DNA of 5,701 bases. Origin: Acidimicrobiia bacterium (GTDB taxonomy: Bacteria > Actinomycetota > Acidimicrobiia > Acidimicrobiales > Iamiaceae). The stretch is from positions 1 to 5,701 of the forward strand of contig JAFBAD010000233.1 of assembly GCA_019247975.1 (NCBI GenBank), in the 5' to 3' direction. A program made the position numbers and the translations under genes. Within the stretch, counting starts at the first letter, position 1, and every line of letters starts with the position of its first letter. Below, in pieces: positions 1 through 5,701 of the stretch. The notes beneath the pieces were generated by a model that saw only the letters and a program-made list of their open reading frames with translations, was not told the DNA's origin and did not search any database.

Positions 1-193
1 CCTGGCGCCCATAGCGCTCGAGACGATCCGCCGTCTGCCGCAAGCTTCCTGCGAGGTGACCACGTTCCTCGTGGGTCCTCGCGGTGATGACAACGTCGGC
101 GCCCTCGGCCGCGAGCCGCTCGGCGATCCGCGCTCCGATGCCTCGACTCGCGCCGGTGACGATGGCACGACGACCGACGAACCTCTCGGGCAC
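1..193 (-). CDS. Short-chain dehydrogenase/reductase, N-terminal part (cut by window edge)
   Basis: Only the first 64 codons are present; the rest lies beyond the left edge. The translation begins MPERFVGRRAIVTGASRGIG. The TGASRGIG stretch (residues 13-20) is the TGxxxGxG dinucleotide-binding loop of classical SDR enzymes. The second beta strand follows (VVITAR, residues 34-39), and the Arg at its end favours NADP(H) over NAD(H) in this family. The expected role is a cytosolic NAD(P)-dependent oxidation or reduction of a hydroxyl/carbonyl; the substrate cannot be inferred because the active-site half is missing. I chose the GTG at 193 because it places the glycine loop at the usual distance from the N-terminus, but no clear Shine-Dalgarno precedes it. 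An in-frame ATG at 253 would add 20 residues and also lacks a good RBS. The upstream in-frame stop is the PfpI gene's own TGA at 287-289. Confidence 0.88.
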   Translation of the reverse strand, partial: MPERFVGRRAIVTGASRGIGARIAERLAAEGADVVITARTHEERGHLAGSLRQTADRLERYGRQ

Positions 194-214
194 TCGATCG
201 AGCGTAGTACAACG

Positions 215-229
215 CTTGACTGAATCAAG
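215..229. promoter_or_regulatory. Operator-like inverted repeat upstream of the SDR gene
   Basis: CTTGA (215-219) and TCAAG (225-229) are perfect inverted arms around a 5-nt centre. The repeat lies 21 nt upstream of the chosen SDR start. Dyads of this size and AT content are typical binding sites for dimeric regulators such as TetR or MarR family repressors, and this one stands out in very GC-rich surroundings. No regulator of that kind is in the window. No convincing -35/-10 pair could be placed with it. If the SDR started at the ATG at 253, the repeat would lie inside its coding sequence. Confidence 0.35.
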
Positions 230-290
230 TGCTCGGACGACGCCGCGTGGCATCGGAGGTCGGATCGCATGGCGCTCGCATCGTGATCAT
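225..290 (-). CDS. Possible 21-aa small ORF overlapping the PfpI stop codon
   Basis: An ATG at 290-288 overlaps the PfpI stop in an ATGA arrangement and opens 21 codons ending in TGA at 227-225. The peptide begins MITMRAPCDPTS and is basic at its C-terminal end. A GGAGG lies 9 nt upstream of the ATG, inside the PfpI coding sequence, so translational coupling is possible. The ORF ends inside the inverted repeat upstream of the SDR gene. There is no recognisable domain. It could equally be chance in a gap between genes, since short open frames are common in GC-rich DNA. Confidence 0.18.
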   Translation of the reverse strand: MITMRAPCDPTSDATRRRPST

Positions 291-940
291 GCCGCCGGTC
301 CTCCGAGGACGATGTAGTCGCGGACGGCTCGCATCGAGGCGACGACCTCGGCCGGCGCCCTGTCGACCGACCCGGCGTCGAAGGGTGGCGCTGGGTCGTG
401 CTCCAAGAGGAGCTGGATCGCCTCTGCGCTGCGCGCACCGGCGACGTCGGCCGCGAGCGTGAGCGCCATGTCCAGCCCGGCGGAACCCGCGGCGGTGAGG
501 TACTTGCCGTCGCGCACGATTCGCCGCGCAGTCGGCAACGCTCCGAGGTCGGAGAGCCAGTCTGCGACCAGCCAATGGGTCGCAGCGTGTCGGCCCATGA
601 GCAGTCCGGCGGCGGCCAGGACGATCGCGCCCGTGCCTGTCGAGGCGGTCCAGGTCGTGTGGTCGTCGACCGAGCAGATCCAATCTCGGATGCGTCCGGG
701 TGCGAGCAAGGTCTCCTGCTTCGAGCCCGACCAGCCGGGGACGACGAGCACGTCGGGACTCAGCACCTCCTCGAGCGCAGCGTCGACGACGATGGCGAGG
801 CTGCCGGTGTCGCACCGGACCGGCCCGCGTCGCACGCCGGCGAACACGGTCTCGGCGCCGGGAAGCCGGCTCAGGACCTCGTACGGCCCGACGGCATCGA
901 GAGCCGTCATGTGGTCGTAGGCGAGGATGGCGATCTCCAT
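287..940 (-). CDS. DJ-1/PfpI family protein, isonitrile hydratase-like, catalytic Cys replaced by Gly
   Basis: This 217-aa protein spans a complete DJ-1/PfpI (class I glutamine amidotransferase-like) domain. Visible signatures are the N-terminal MEIAILAYDHMTALDAVGPYE (residues 1-21, with Asp15 and Glu21), DVLVVPGW (63-70), the nucleophile-elbow region TASTGTGA (98-105) followed by LAAAGLLMGRHAATHW (108-123), and DPAPPFDAGS (182-191). The last is typical of isonitrile hydratase-like members, which hydrate isonitriles to N-substituted formamides. In active relatives the elbow reads SxCTGA. Here it reads STGTGA, so residue 102 is Gly (codon GGC) and no Cys takes its place. The protein may therefore be non-catalytic, a binding or regulatory relative, or use different chemistry. 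The ATG at 940 matches the usual family N-terminus; its GGAGG is only 1 nt away. A GTG at 973 would add 11 residues and has GAGGGG 11 nt upstream. The gene lies 56 nt downstream of the LAL regulator on the same strand. Confidence 0.9.
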   Translation of the reverse strand: MEIAILAYDHMTALDAVGPYEVLSRLPGAETVFAGVRRGPVRCDTGSLAIVVDAALEEVLSPDVLVVPGWSGSKQETLLAPGRIRDWICSVDDHTTWTASTGTGAIVLAAAGLLMGRHAATHWLVADWLSDLGALPTARRIVRDGKYLTAAGSAGLDMALTLAADVAGARSAEAIQLLLEHDPAPPFDAGSVDRAPAEVVASMRAVRDYIVLGGPAA

Positions 941-968
941 GCCTCCACGATCGGAGTAAGGCGGAGGC
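941..968 (-). promoter_or_regulatory. Inverted repeat that could sequester the PfpI ribosome binding site
   Basis: On the minus-strand transcript, GCCUCC (968-963) is perfectly complementary to GGAGGC (946-941), with a 16-nt spacer between them. The second arm contains the only strong Shine-Dalgarno before the ATG at 940. If formed, the hairpin would hide the RBS and limit initiation at 940, while the alternative GTG at 973 lies just upstream of the structure. Six GC-rich pairs can arise by chance in DNA of this composition, so this is a structural possibility rather than a demonstrated switch. Confidence 0.3.
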
Positions 969-996
969 GCCACATCGGGCGCAACCCCTCAGATCG

Positions 997-3891
997 TCAG
1001 GAGAGCCCGACGCGCTGGGCGACCGCGGCAGCTTCGACTCGGCTGCTCACGCCGAGCTTGCGGAGGATGTTCGACACGTGGACGCTCGCCGTCTTGTCGG
1101 AGACGTAGAGCTCGGCCCCGATCTCACGATTCGTCCGTCCGGCGGCGACGAGGGCGAGCACCTCGGACTCTCGCGACGTCAGGCCGAGACGGACCGCGTC
1201 CGCCTGGGCGACGACGGGAATCGCATCGGCCTCGAGACTGATGCGGGCTCGTCGAGCGAGCGCTTCGGCATCCGCCACGAGCGGCTGCGCGCCGAGATCC
1301 GCGGCGGTGGAGTAGGCGGCGCGCACGGCCTCGACCGCTTGGGCGGCGGCGCCGCTGACGCTCGCTGCGTCGGCCTCCAACAGCCGCGCCCATGCGGTGA
1401 GCCATGCGTCGCCGATCTGTTCGGCAGCAGCCGCAGCGTGGGAGAACGCGCCGGCGTCGGCGTCGGTCAGCCGAGTGATCATCGCTGCCGCGAAGGAGAG
1501 GTCCGCCGCGGCAGCGGAGCTGCTCGAAGAAGGATGCGCACGTGCGACAGCGAGACGGCCTTCGAGCTCGGCCACCAGCGTGTCGAGGTCGACGGACTCC
1601 TGGCGTGCGAGACGGTCGAGGGCCAGCTCGACCGTCGCGGTGACGAGGCCGGCGGTGAACCGGGACACGGACCGCAGCCCCACGCCCGGTTCGGGAGTCA
1701 GGGCCCGGCTGGCGATCGTCGCCGCCTGCTCCCACTCCTCGGCGGCCAGATGGACCTCCACGACCGCGGCTTCCTTGATGGCCTCGCTGAACGCATCGGA
1801 AGGATGGGCGCGAAGGCGGGCGGCCATATCGGCGGCCGCGGCGTGATCGCCGCGACGAGCGGCGAGCGGTGCGGCAGCTGCGTCGAGCTGGATGGCGCCG
1901 ATCGGCGTGGACTCGACCGCACGGGCGACGGCGATGATCTCATCGGCCTCCGTCCATCGTCCGAGTCGCACGAGGCAGCGCGCTGCGACGCCGTTGTGGA
2001 ACGTGCCGAAGCTGCTCTCGAACCCCGCTCGTTGTGAGATCGCGGCACCGTCGAGTGCGACGCGAAGCGCGTCGTCGGTGTCGCCGACCTCGAAGAGGAT
2101 CATGGCCAGCATCGCGTTGGCGAGCGCCCATCGGTGGGGCGCGATCGTCCCGTCGACCGCGGCTCGGCACGTGTCCACTCCAACTCGCACACGGCCCTCG
2201 AGCGTCTGCACGACGCCGAGCACCCGACGCGCCGCCGAGAGAGCCGCAGCATCGTCGGGCGCTGCGGTGTCCAACGATCGCTGCGCCCATCGGGCGGCCA
2301 GCTCGAAGTGGCAGAACATCAGATCCGCCTGGGCCAGACCGGCGTAGGTCAGCGCTGCGCCGGCGTCGCCGCTCTCGCCGGCCGCGTCGAGGAGCTCCGC
2401 CGCGCGCGCGTAGGTCTCGGCGCTCTCATGCATCGCTCCAGAGGACCACAGGAACCGAGCGAGCCGCTCGTACTGCCAGGCGGGGCCGAAGGACGCGTCA
2501 CCGACGACGGCGCCGGGCCGGCCGGACGCGTGCTCGGCGATCGCCTGCCTCGCGAGCTCGACAGCGACGTCGTTGCGTCCGGTTGCGCTCGCGAGATCCG
2601 CCGCCTGCCAGAGCCTCGGGATCAGTTGGTCCTCGCGCTCGGGTCCAGCGCATCGATCCCAGAGCTCGAGGATCCGTTCGAGATGCGCGAGGCACGCGGC
2701 CGGCGCGATCCGCTCGGCGGCGTCGGCCGCGTCGAACAGGGCGGCGAAGGCGCCTGCCTCGTCGGCGGCGCGATCGAGGTGGAAGGCGAGTTCTCCCGCG
2801 GCATCACTTGCGGTGAGCGCGAAGCGGGGTCGGTCGCGGAGCGCAGCGGCGATGGAGGCGTGGATGCGGCGTCGCTCGGTCGGCAGCGCCAGGTTGTAGG
2901 CGACTTCGCCGATCAGCGGGTGCCGTACGCGGTAGGCGTCCGTGGCGGGGTCGATGGCCACGAGGCGAGCTCCGATCGCGGCCCGGACAGCCGCTTCGGT
3001 CGTGATCTCGTCGAGCTCGACCACCGCGGCGAGGAGCTCGGGGTCGGCATCTCGACCGATTGCCGCCAGCGCGGCGAGGACGTGCCGTCCGGGCAGATCG
3101 AGGTCTGCCACATCAGCTTCGAGCAGGTCCGACAGCAGCGACGGAATGGCTTCACCGGCGAGGTGGGCAGCCACGAGCTCCTCGGTGAAGAACGGGTTGC
3201 CCTCTCCGCGGCGAACCAGCTCGTCGACCAGGGCGGGGGGCGTCGGGATGCCGAGCACGGATGTTGCGTGCAGCGCGACCGCACGGCGATCGAGTCCTCC
3301 CAACGTGAGCCGTTCGACCGTGCTCAGGCGGCAGAGCTCGGCGACCCGGCGGCGCACGCGCGGATCGCGGGCGACCTCATCCGGACGGAAGGCTCCGACG
3401 ATCACGACGCGCTCGTCGACGAGGTTGCGGCAGATGTGCTCGAACAGGTCCCAGGTGGCCGGGTCACCCCAGTGCAGGTCGTCGAAGCCGACGATCACCC
3501 TTCCGTGTGCACCCAGCTCGCCGAGGAGGTCGAGGGTCAAGGTGAAGACATCGCCGACGCTGTCGGCGCCCTGCTCGGAGAGGCGGACGAGCGCCTCGAG
3601 CGACGGGATCTGCGACACATCCCGCCGACGCTGCAGCTGACGGAGCAGATCCACCAGCGGAGCGAGCGGGATGGCGTCGCCGCCGACGTGCACGCACCGC
3701 CCGACGAAGAGCTCCGCCTCGGCCCTTCGAGCTGCCTCGGCCAACAGCATCGATTTGCCGATGCCCGGGTCGCCACTGACGAGAAGGACCGCGGGCTGAC
3801 CCTCCCCTGCCCGCGTCAGCGCACGGGTGAACCGGTCGACCTCGTCGTCGCGTCCGACGAAGGCACCGTCCTCCTCATCTCGGCCTCCCAT
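997..3891 (-). CDS. LAL-type (MalT-like) ATP-binding LuxR-family transcriptional regulator
   Basis: This 964-aa cytosolic protein has the full architecture of large ATP-binding LuxR regulators, which are usually about 850-1000 aa. An N-terminal STAND/AAA-like ATPase module starts with FVGRDDEV (11-18). It carries a Walker A, GDPGIGKS (40-47), a Walker B region, VIVGFDDLHWGD (132-143, Asp137 and Asp138), and the conserved GNPFFTEEL (231-239). A long Ala/Glu/Arg-rich helical middle (about 350-880) resembles the TPR-like sensor region. A C-terminal LuxR/GerE helix-turn-helix occupies about 904-964: LTSRESEVL, then NREIGAELYVSDKT and the recognition helix leading to NILRKLGV. In this family ATP binding and inducer sensing drive oligomerisation and DNA binding, usually activation. 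The start is ATG 3891; no other in-frame start exists back to the hydrolase stop, and the RBS is weak. It lies 36 nt after the hydrolase gene, suggesting co-transcription and local control. The inducer and targets are unknown. Confidence 0.95.
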   Translation of the reverse strand: MGGRDEEDGAFVGRDDEVDRFTRALTRAGEGQPAVLLVSGDPGIGKSMLLAEAARRAEAELFVGRCVHVGGDAIPLAPLVDLLRQLQRRRDVSQIPSLEALVRLSEQGADSVGDVFTLTLDLLGELGAHGRVIVGFDDLHWGDPATWDLFEHICRNLVDERVVIVGAFRPDEVARDPRVRRRVAELCRLSTVERLTLGGLDRRAVALHATSVLGIPTPPALVDELVRRGEGNPFFTEELVAAHLAGEAIPSLLSDLLEADVADLDLPGRHVLAALAAIGRDADPELLAAVVELDEITTEAAVRAAIGARLVAIDPATDAYRVRHPLIGEVAYNLALPTERRRIHASIAAALRDRPRFALTASDAAGELAFHLDRAADEAGAFAALFDAADAAERIAPAACLAHLERILELWDRCAGPEREDQLIPRLWQAADLASATGRNDVAVELARQAIAEHASGRPGAVVGDASFGPAWQYERLARFLWSSGAMHESAETYARAAELLDAAGESGDAGAALTYAGLAQADLMFCHFELAARWAQRSLDTAAPDDAAALSAARRVLGVVQTLEGRVRVGVDTCRAAVDGTIAPHRWALANAMLAMILFEVGDTDDALRVALDGAAISQRAGFESSFGTFHNGVAARCLVRLGRWTEADEIIAVARAVESTPIGAIQLDAAAAPLAARRGDHAAAADMAARLRAHPSDAFSEAIKEAAVVEVHLAAEEWEQAATIASRALTPEPGVGLRSVSRFTAGLVTATVELALDRLARQESVDLDTLVAELEGRLAVARAHPSSSSSAAAADLSFAAAMITRLTDADAGAFSHAAAAAEQIGDAWLTAWARLLEADAASVSGAAAQAVEAVRAAYSTAADLGAQPLVADAEALARRARISLEADAIPVVAQADAVRLGLTSRESEVLALVAAGRTNREIGAELYVSDKTASVHVSNILRKLGVSSRVEAAAVAQRVGLS

Positions 3892-3927
3892 CCCGGTCGC
3901 AGTATGCCGGGGCGACGACCGCCGGGG

Positions 3928-4899
3928 TCACGGGAGCAGCCGCCTGAGCAGCTCGATGACGAGCTCGGGCAGCTCGAGGTGGATGTAGTGACCGACGTGC
4001 TCGACGGGAACCAGCTGCGATGCGGTGGAGAGGCGGGCCCACGCGGCTTGACCGGCGTTCCAGAGGCGGGTGAGCTGACCCAGTTCGGACGCGCTCACAC
4101 CGGCGAAGGAGCGCTCGGAACCGGAGAGCACGACCATGGGCAGATCGCCGAGGGACGTGATGTTCGCCACCGCAGCGAATGAAGGGGGCGCGTCCAGGCG
4201 TTCGGGGTTGGCCGCGGGGTTCGACAGGGACGCGCAGAGCTCGCCGAAGGTGTTCGGCTGGGCGCTCCCGTCGTCAGGTACCGAGCACACCGCGTCGTAC
4301 CACCCGGCCGGGCTGGCGTCGATGAGCATGAGGCCGGCGACGTCGTCGGCGTAGCGGTGGGCGAAGGTGACGGCCTCGGGGCCGCCGAACGAGTGACCGA
4401 CCAGCACATAAGGCCCGGGTTCGCCCGCGACGCGGAGCAGGGTGCGCAGGTCGGCGGCCTCGGTCGAGAACGTCTGGTCCGTCGGGGCGGGGTCACTGGT
4501 GCCGGTCCCGAACCGGGCGTAGTCGCAGACGCGCGTTCGGGCGATCATCGAAGCCCGCAGGGGGCCCCAACCGTCGCCGCCGTCGGTGAGCCCAGCGATG
4601 AGCACCACCGTCGTCGCGCCCGACCCCTCGCAGCGGAGGTGCATGCGGGCGCCTCGCACCGAGACCAACTGGTCGCGACGACCCACCGGGCGCCGCCGCG
4701 TGGCCGTTGTCGCGTCCCGCGCCGAGGCGCGTGAGCCGCCAGTCCCTGCGGGCGCCGCAGCAGAGCCACACGCAGCGGCTCCTCCGAGGATGACGGCGCC
4801 CACCGCGAGCAGAGCGGCGGTGCGCATGCGGGACAAGACGTACTTCCGGTGCGGTGGCTTCATGCGGCCACCGTCTCGGTAAGGGGCCAGGGCCCGCAT
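3928..4899 (-). CDS. Secreted alpha/beta-hydrolase lipoprotein
   Basis: With the ATG at 4899 the protein has 323 aa. A basic n-region, a hydrophobic stretch (about residues 27-43, AALLAVGAVILGG) and a Cys at 44 after AAA form a lipoprotein-type signal, so the enzyme is probably anchored outside the membrane. An Ala/Thr/Arg-rich linker leads to an alpha/beta-hydrolase fold. It includes MHLRCEG (86-92), TTVVLIAGL (96-104), RVCDYARFGTGTSDP (123-137), the nucleophile elbow GHSFGG (168-173, Ser170), LMLIDASP (190-197, Asp194) and GHYIHLELPELV near the C-terminus (His304). Ser170 and His304 are the likely catalytic residues; the acid is less certain. Cys90 and Cys125 match a Cys pair common in secreted actinobacterial members and may form a disulfide. 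The usual YDR after the second Cys reads YAR here. The substrate is unknown; esterase/lipase-like activity is the general expectation. GAGGTG 9 nt upstream supports 4899. ATG 4863 gives a shorter, more typical signal peptide but a weak RBS. Confidence 0.88.
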   Translation of the reverse strand: MRALAPYRDGGRMKPPHRKYVLSRMRTAALLAVGAVILGGAAACGSAAAPAGTGGSRASARDATTATRRRPVGRRDQLVSVRGARMHLRCEGSGATTVVLIAGLTDGGDGWGPLRASMIARTRVCDYARFGTGTSDPAPTDQTFSTEAADLRTLLRVAGEPGPYVLVGHSFGGPEAVTFAHRYADDVAGLMLIDASPAGWYDAVCSVPDDGSAQPNTFGELCASLSNPAANPERLDAPPSFAAVANITSLGDLPMVVLSGSERSFAGVSASELGQLTRLWNAGQAAWARLSTASQLVPVEHVGHYIHLELPELVIELLRRLLP

Positions 4900-4908
4900 C
4901 GGGCGACC

Positions 4909-4914
4909 CACCTC
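4909..4914 (-). promoter_or_regulatory. Ribosome binding site deciding the hydrolase start
   Basis: On the minus strand this reads GAGGTG, a 6-base match to the anti-Shine-Dalgarno complement, with 9 nt before the ATG at 4899-4897. The competing starts have weaker signals: GTG 4938 shows none, ATG 4863 has only GGTGG, and ATG 4827 shows none. This favours 4899, even though it makes the signal-peptide n-region long. Confidence 0.5.
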
Positions 4915-4944
4915 AGATCCGCCGGGTGGGCGTCTCACGTCACA

Positions 4945-5397
4945 TCACGTGCTGGTTCCGTTCGTCCCCGCGAGACACGAGACTCGGAACGCCTCGAGCT
5001 CGGAGCACACCGCTTCCAGTTCGGACCTGCGGGTCAGCAACGAGCCGCCGTTGGCGATCGGAAGTCGCACGGCCAACCCGGGCTCCACCACTGCGAGCAC
5101 GCCACACGAGCTGCGGCCGTGCTCGATGACGAATCCCCTGACGTTCGCCCACGCGAAGGACGTCGAGCGAAGCCCGCTCACGACGTGCAGGGCGTCGGTG
5201 GTGGCTCGGACACAGGTGCGGAGCCCGACGACGCCGAGCAGCATCAGCGGAACGACGATGAACACGGTCTGCAGCCCGTTGAGTCCGTTCACTGCCGTGC
5301 CGCAGACGACCACCACCGGTCCCGCGGCCAGCAACATCGCGGCAAAGGCACGTGCCCAGGCTGGGGGCCGGAACTCCAGGACTGCCGCTTGATCCAC
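4945..5397 (-). CDS. Small membrane protein with bacterial PH-like domain
   Basis: The predicted product has 150 aa and starts MDQAAVLEFRPPAWARAF, an N-terminus typical of actinobacterial PH-domain membrane proteins. Two hydrophobic helices follow (about 17-34 and 43-60). A soluble beta-rich segment (about 62-136) then reads RATTDALHVVSGLRSTSFAWANVRG in outline, matching bacterial PH-like domains of the bPH_6 kind, which place a small domain beside a membrane hairpin. The function of the family is poorly defined; ligand or lipid-proximal binding is only a guess. The GTG at 5397 was chosen because upstream in-frame sequence (to 5571) looks non-coding, rich in Arg, Cys and Pro. Its own RBS is poor: the strong GGGGAGGGG nearby is optimally spaced for a different-frame ATG at 5408. 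The stop lies 45 nt before the preferred start of the hydrolase gene, so an operon with it is plausible. Confidence 0.75.
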   Translation of the reverse strand: MDQAAVLEFRPPAWARAFAAMLLAAGPVVVVCGTAVNGLNGLQTVFIVVPLMLLGVVGLRTCVRATTDALHVVSGLRSTSFAWANVRGFVIEHGRSSCGVLAVVEPGLAVRLPIANGGSLLTRRSELEAVCSELEAFRVSCLAGTNGTST

Positions 5398-5538
5398 GAC
5401 AGAGCCATCGACACCCCTCCCCGAACTTGGAGCCGGGTCGCGGATCCCCCGGCACGACGTCCGACACCGACACGCCCGCACGCATCGCCGGCGAAGCTGT
5501 CGCTCAGGACGAACCGGACCTGGCCGATGATCAACAGG

Positions 5539-5560
5539 TGCACGAACCGTGCAGGGTTCG
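5539..5560 (+). promoter_or_regulatory. Two overlapping, mutually exclusive inverted repeats in the lipoprotein leader
   Basis: The first repeat is TGCACG (5539-5544), AAC, CGTGCA (5548-5553). The second is CGAACC (5543-5548), a 6-nt loop, GGTTCG (5555-5560). They share bases 5543-5544 and 5548, so in RNA only one could form at a time. The 3' arm of the second includes the first G of the GGAGG ribosome binding site. Alternatively, the first could be a 15-bp DNA operator for a dimeric regulator. Either role is inference from symmetry alone. Confidence 0.33.
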
Positions 5561-5564
5561 GAGG
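5560..5564 (+). promoter_or_regulatory. Ribosome binding site of the plus-strand lipoprotein gene
   Basis: GGAGG sits 6 nt before the ATG at 5571, close to ideal spacing. It strongly supports a real start here, although the coding sequence is cut off by the window end. Confidence 0.75.
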
Positions 5565-5570
5565 CGAGCA

Positions 5571-5701
5571 ATGACGCGACGAGCGGTCCGATGCGCAGCT
5601 GCGCTGTGCCTGGTGGTGGCGCTGGCCGGGTGCGAGCGGATCCAACGGATCAGCGATCGCACCTTCGCGGGTGGCATCGGCTGCAACAGCCCGTCGCTCT
5701 C
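5571..5701 (+). CDS. Lipoprotein of unknown function, N-terminal part (cut by window edge)
   Basis: An open frame runs from ATG 5571 to the last base without a stop, giving 43 residues. It has a textbook lipoprotein signal peptide: a basic start MTRRAVR, a hydrophobic core CAAALCLVVA (8-17) and the lipobox LAGC (18-21), so Cys21 would be lipidated after signal peptidase II cleavage. The mature part visible begins CERIQRISDRTFAGGIGCNS, with a second Cys at 38. Too little remains to assign a family. It is transcribed divergently from the PH-domain gene, with a strong GGAGG upstream and a structured leader. Confidence 0.8.
   Translation, partial: MTRRAVRCAAALCLVVALAGCERIQRISDRTFAGGIGCNSPSL

Larger units (their letters stand above)
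5398..5570. other. Divergent intergenic region
   Basis: This 173-nt stretch separates the minus-strand PH-domain gene from the plus-strand lipoprotein gene, so it should hold promoters for both directions. I could not place a convincing -35/-10 pair on either strand. It contains the GGGGAGGGG Shine-Dalgarno-like block on the minus strand (5422-5414) and the paired inverted repeats of the lipoprotein leader (5539-5560). Confidence 0.5.

Noticed and set aside
298..310. GTCCTC-C-GAGGAC palindrome near the PfpI 3' end as a terminator
   Set aside because: The centre is a single base, it lies inside the coding sequence and no U-tract follows, so it is not a credible intrinsic terminator.
225..815. 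Minus-strand 196-codon frame overlapping PfpI
   Set aside because: It is an Arg/His/Pro-rich frame-shifted shadow of PfpI. Only its last 21 codons, beyond the PfpI stop, are kept as a weak candidate.
700..2037. Plus-strand open frame of 445 codons across the LAL C-terminus and PfpI start
   Set aside because: The translation is Arg/Gly-rich without domain signatures, and the opposite strand encodes clear LuxR and PfpI motifs.
2134..4182. Long plus-strand open frame (682 codons) antisense to the LAL regulator and hydrolase
   Set aside because: It spans two well-supported minus-strand genes, shows no recognisable domain, and is the stop-poor shadow expected in very GC-rich DNA.
4946..4951. CACGTG palindrome at the PH-domain gene stop
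   Set aside because: A 6-bp palindrome overlapping the coding end is expected by chance at this GC content.
1..5701. CRISPR array, tRNA/rRNA, insertion sequence, toxin-antitoxin or phage-defence module
   Set aside because: No regularly spaced repeats, RNA gene signatures, transposase or defence-type domains are visible on either strand.

Overview
The window reads as high-GC actinobacterial DNA. It has a strong G/C bias at third codon positions, a LAL-type LuxR regulator, two predicted lipoproteins, a small bacterial PH-domain membrane protein and GTG starts. I cannot name the genus from sequence alone.

Five genes run on the minus strand from about 5397 down to 1, and one gene starts on the plus strand at the right edge. 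In minus-strand order they are: a 150-aa two-helix membrane protein with a PH-like domain (5397-4945); a secreted alpha/beta-hydrolase lipoprotein (about 4899-3928); a 964-aa LAL/MalT-type ATPase-LuxR transcription factor (3891-997); a DJ-1/PfpI protein resembling isonitrile hydratase (940-287); and the N-terminus of a short-chain dehydrogenase/reductase cut by the left edge (193-1). Gaps between neighbours are short, roughly 35 to 95 nt, and I see no convincing terminator, so several may be co-transcribed. The hydrolase and regulator are the tightest pair (36 nt). The SDR may have its own control, because a 5-5-5 inverted repeat lies just upstream of its start.

A divergent intergenic region (5398-5570) separates the PH-domain gene from a plus-strand lipoprotein gene (start 5571) that runs off the right edge. 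Its leader holds two overlapping inverted repeats next to a strong ribosome binding site.

I see no CRISPR array, tRNA, rRNA, insertion sequence or obvious defence system. The most notable observation is that the PfpI protein has Gly where the family's catalytic Cys should be, although the rest of the fold signature is intact. Next are candidate RNA structures at two translation starts, an operator-like palindrome, and a 21-codon ORF overlapping the PfpI stop. How the genes work together is inference only: the regulator probably controls its neighbours or itself, but its inducer and targets cannot be read from the sequence.
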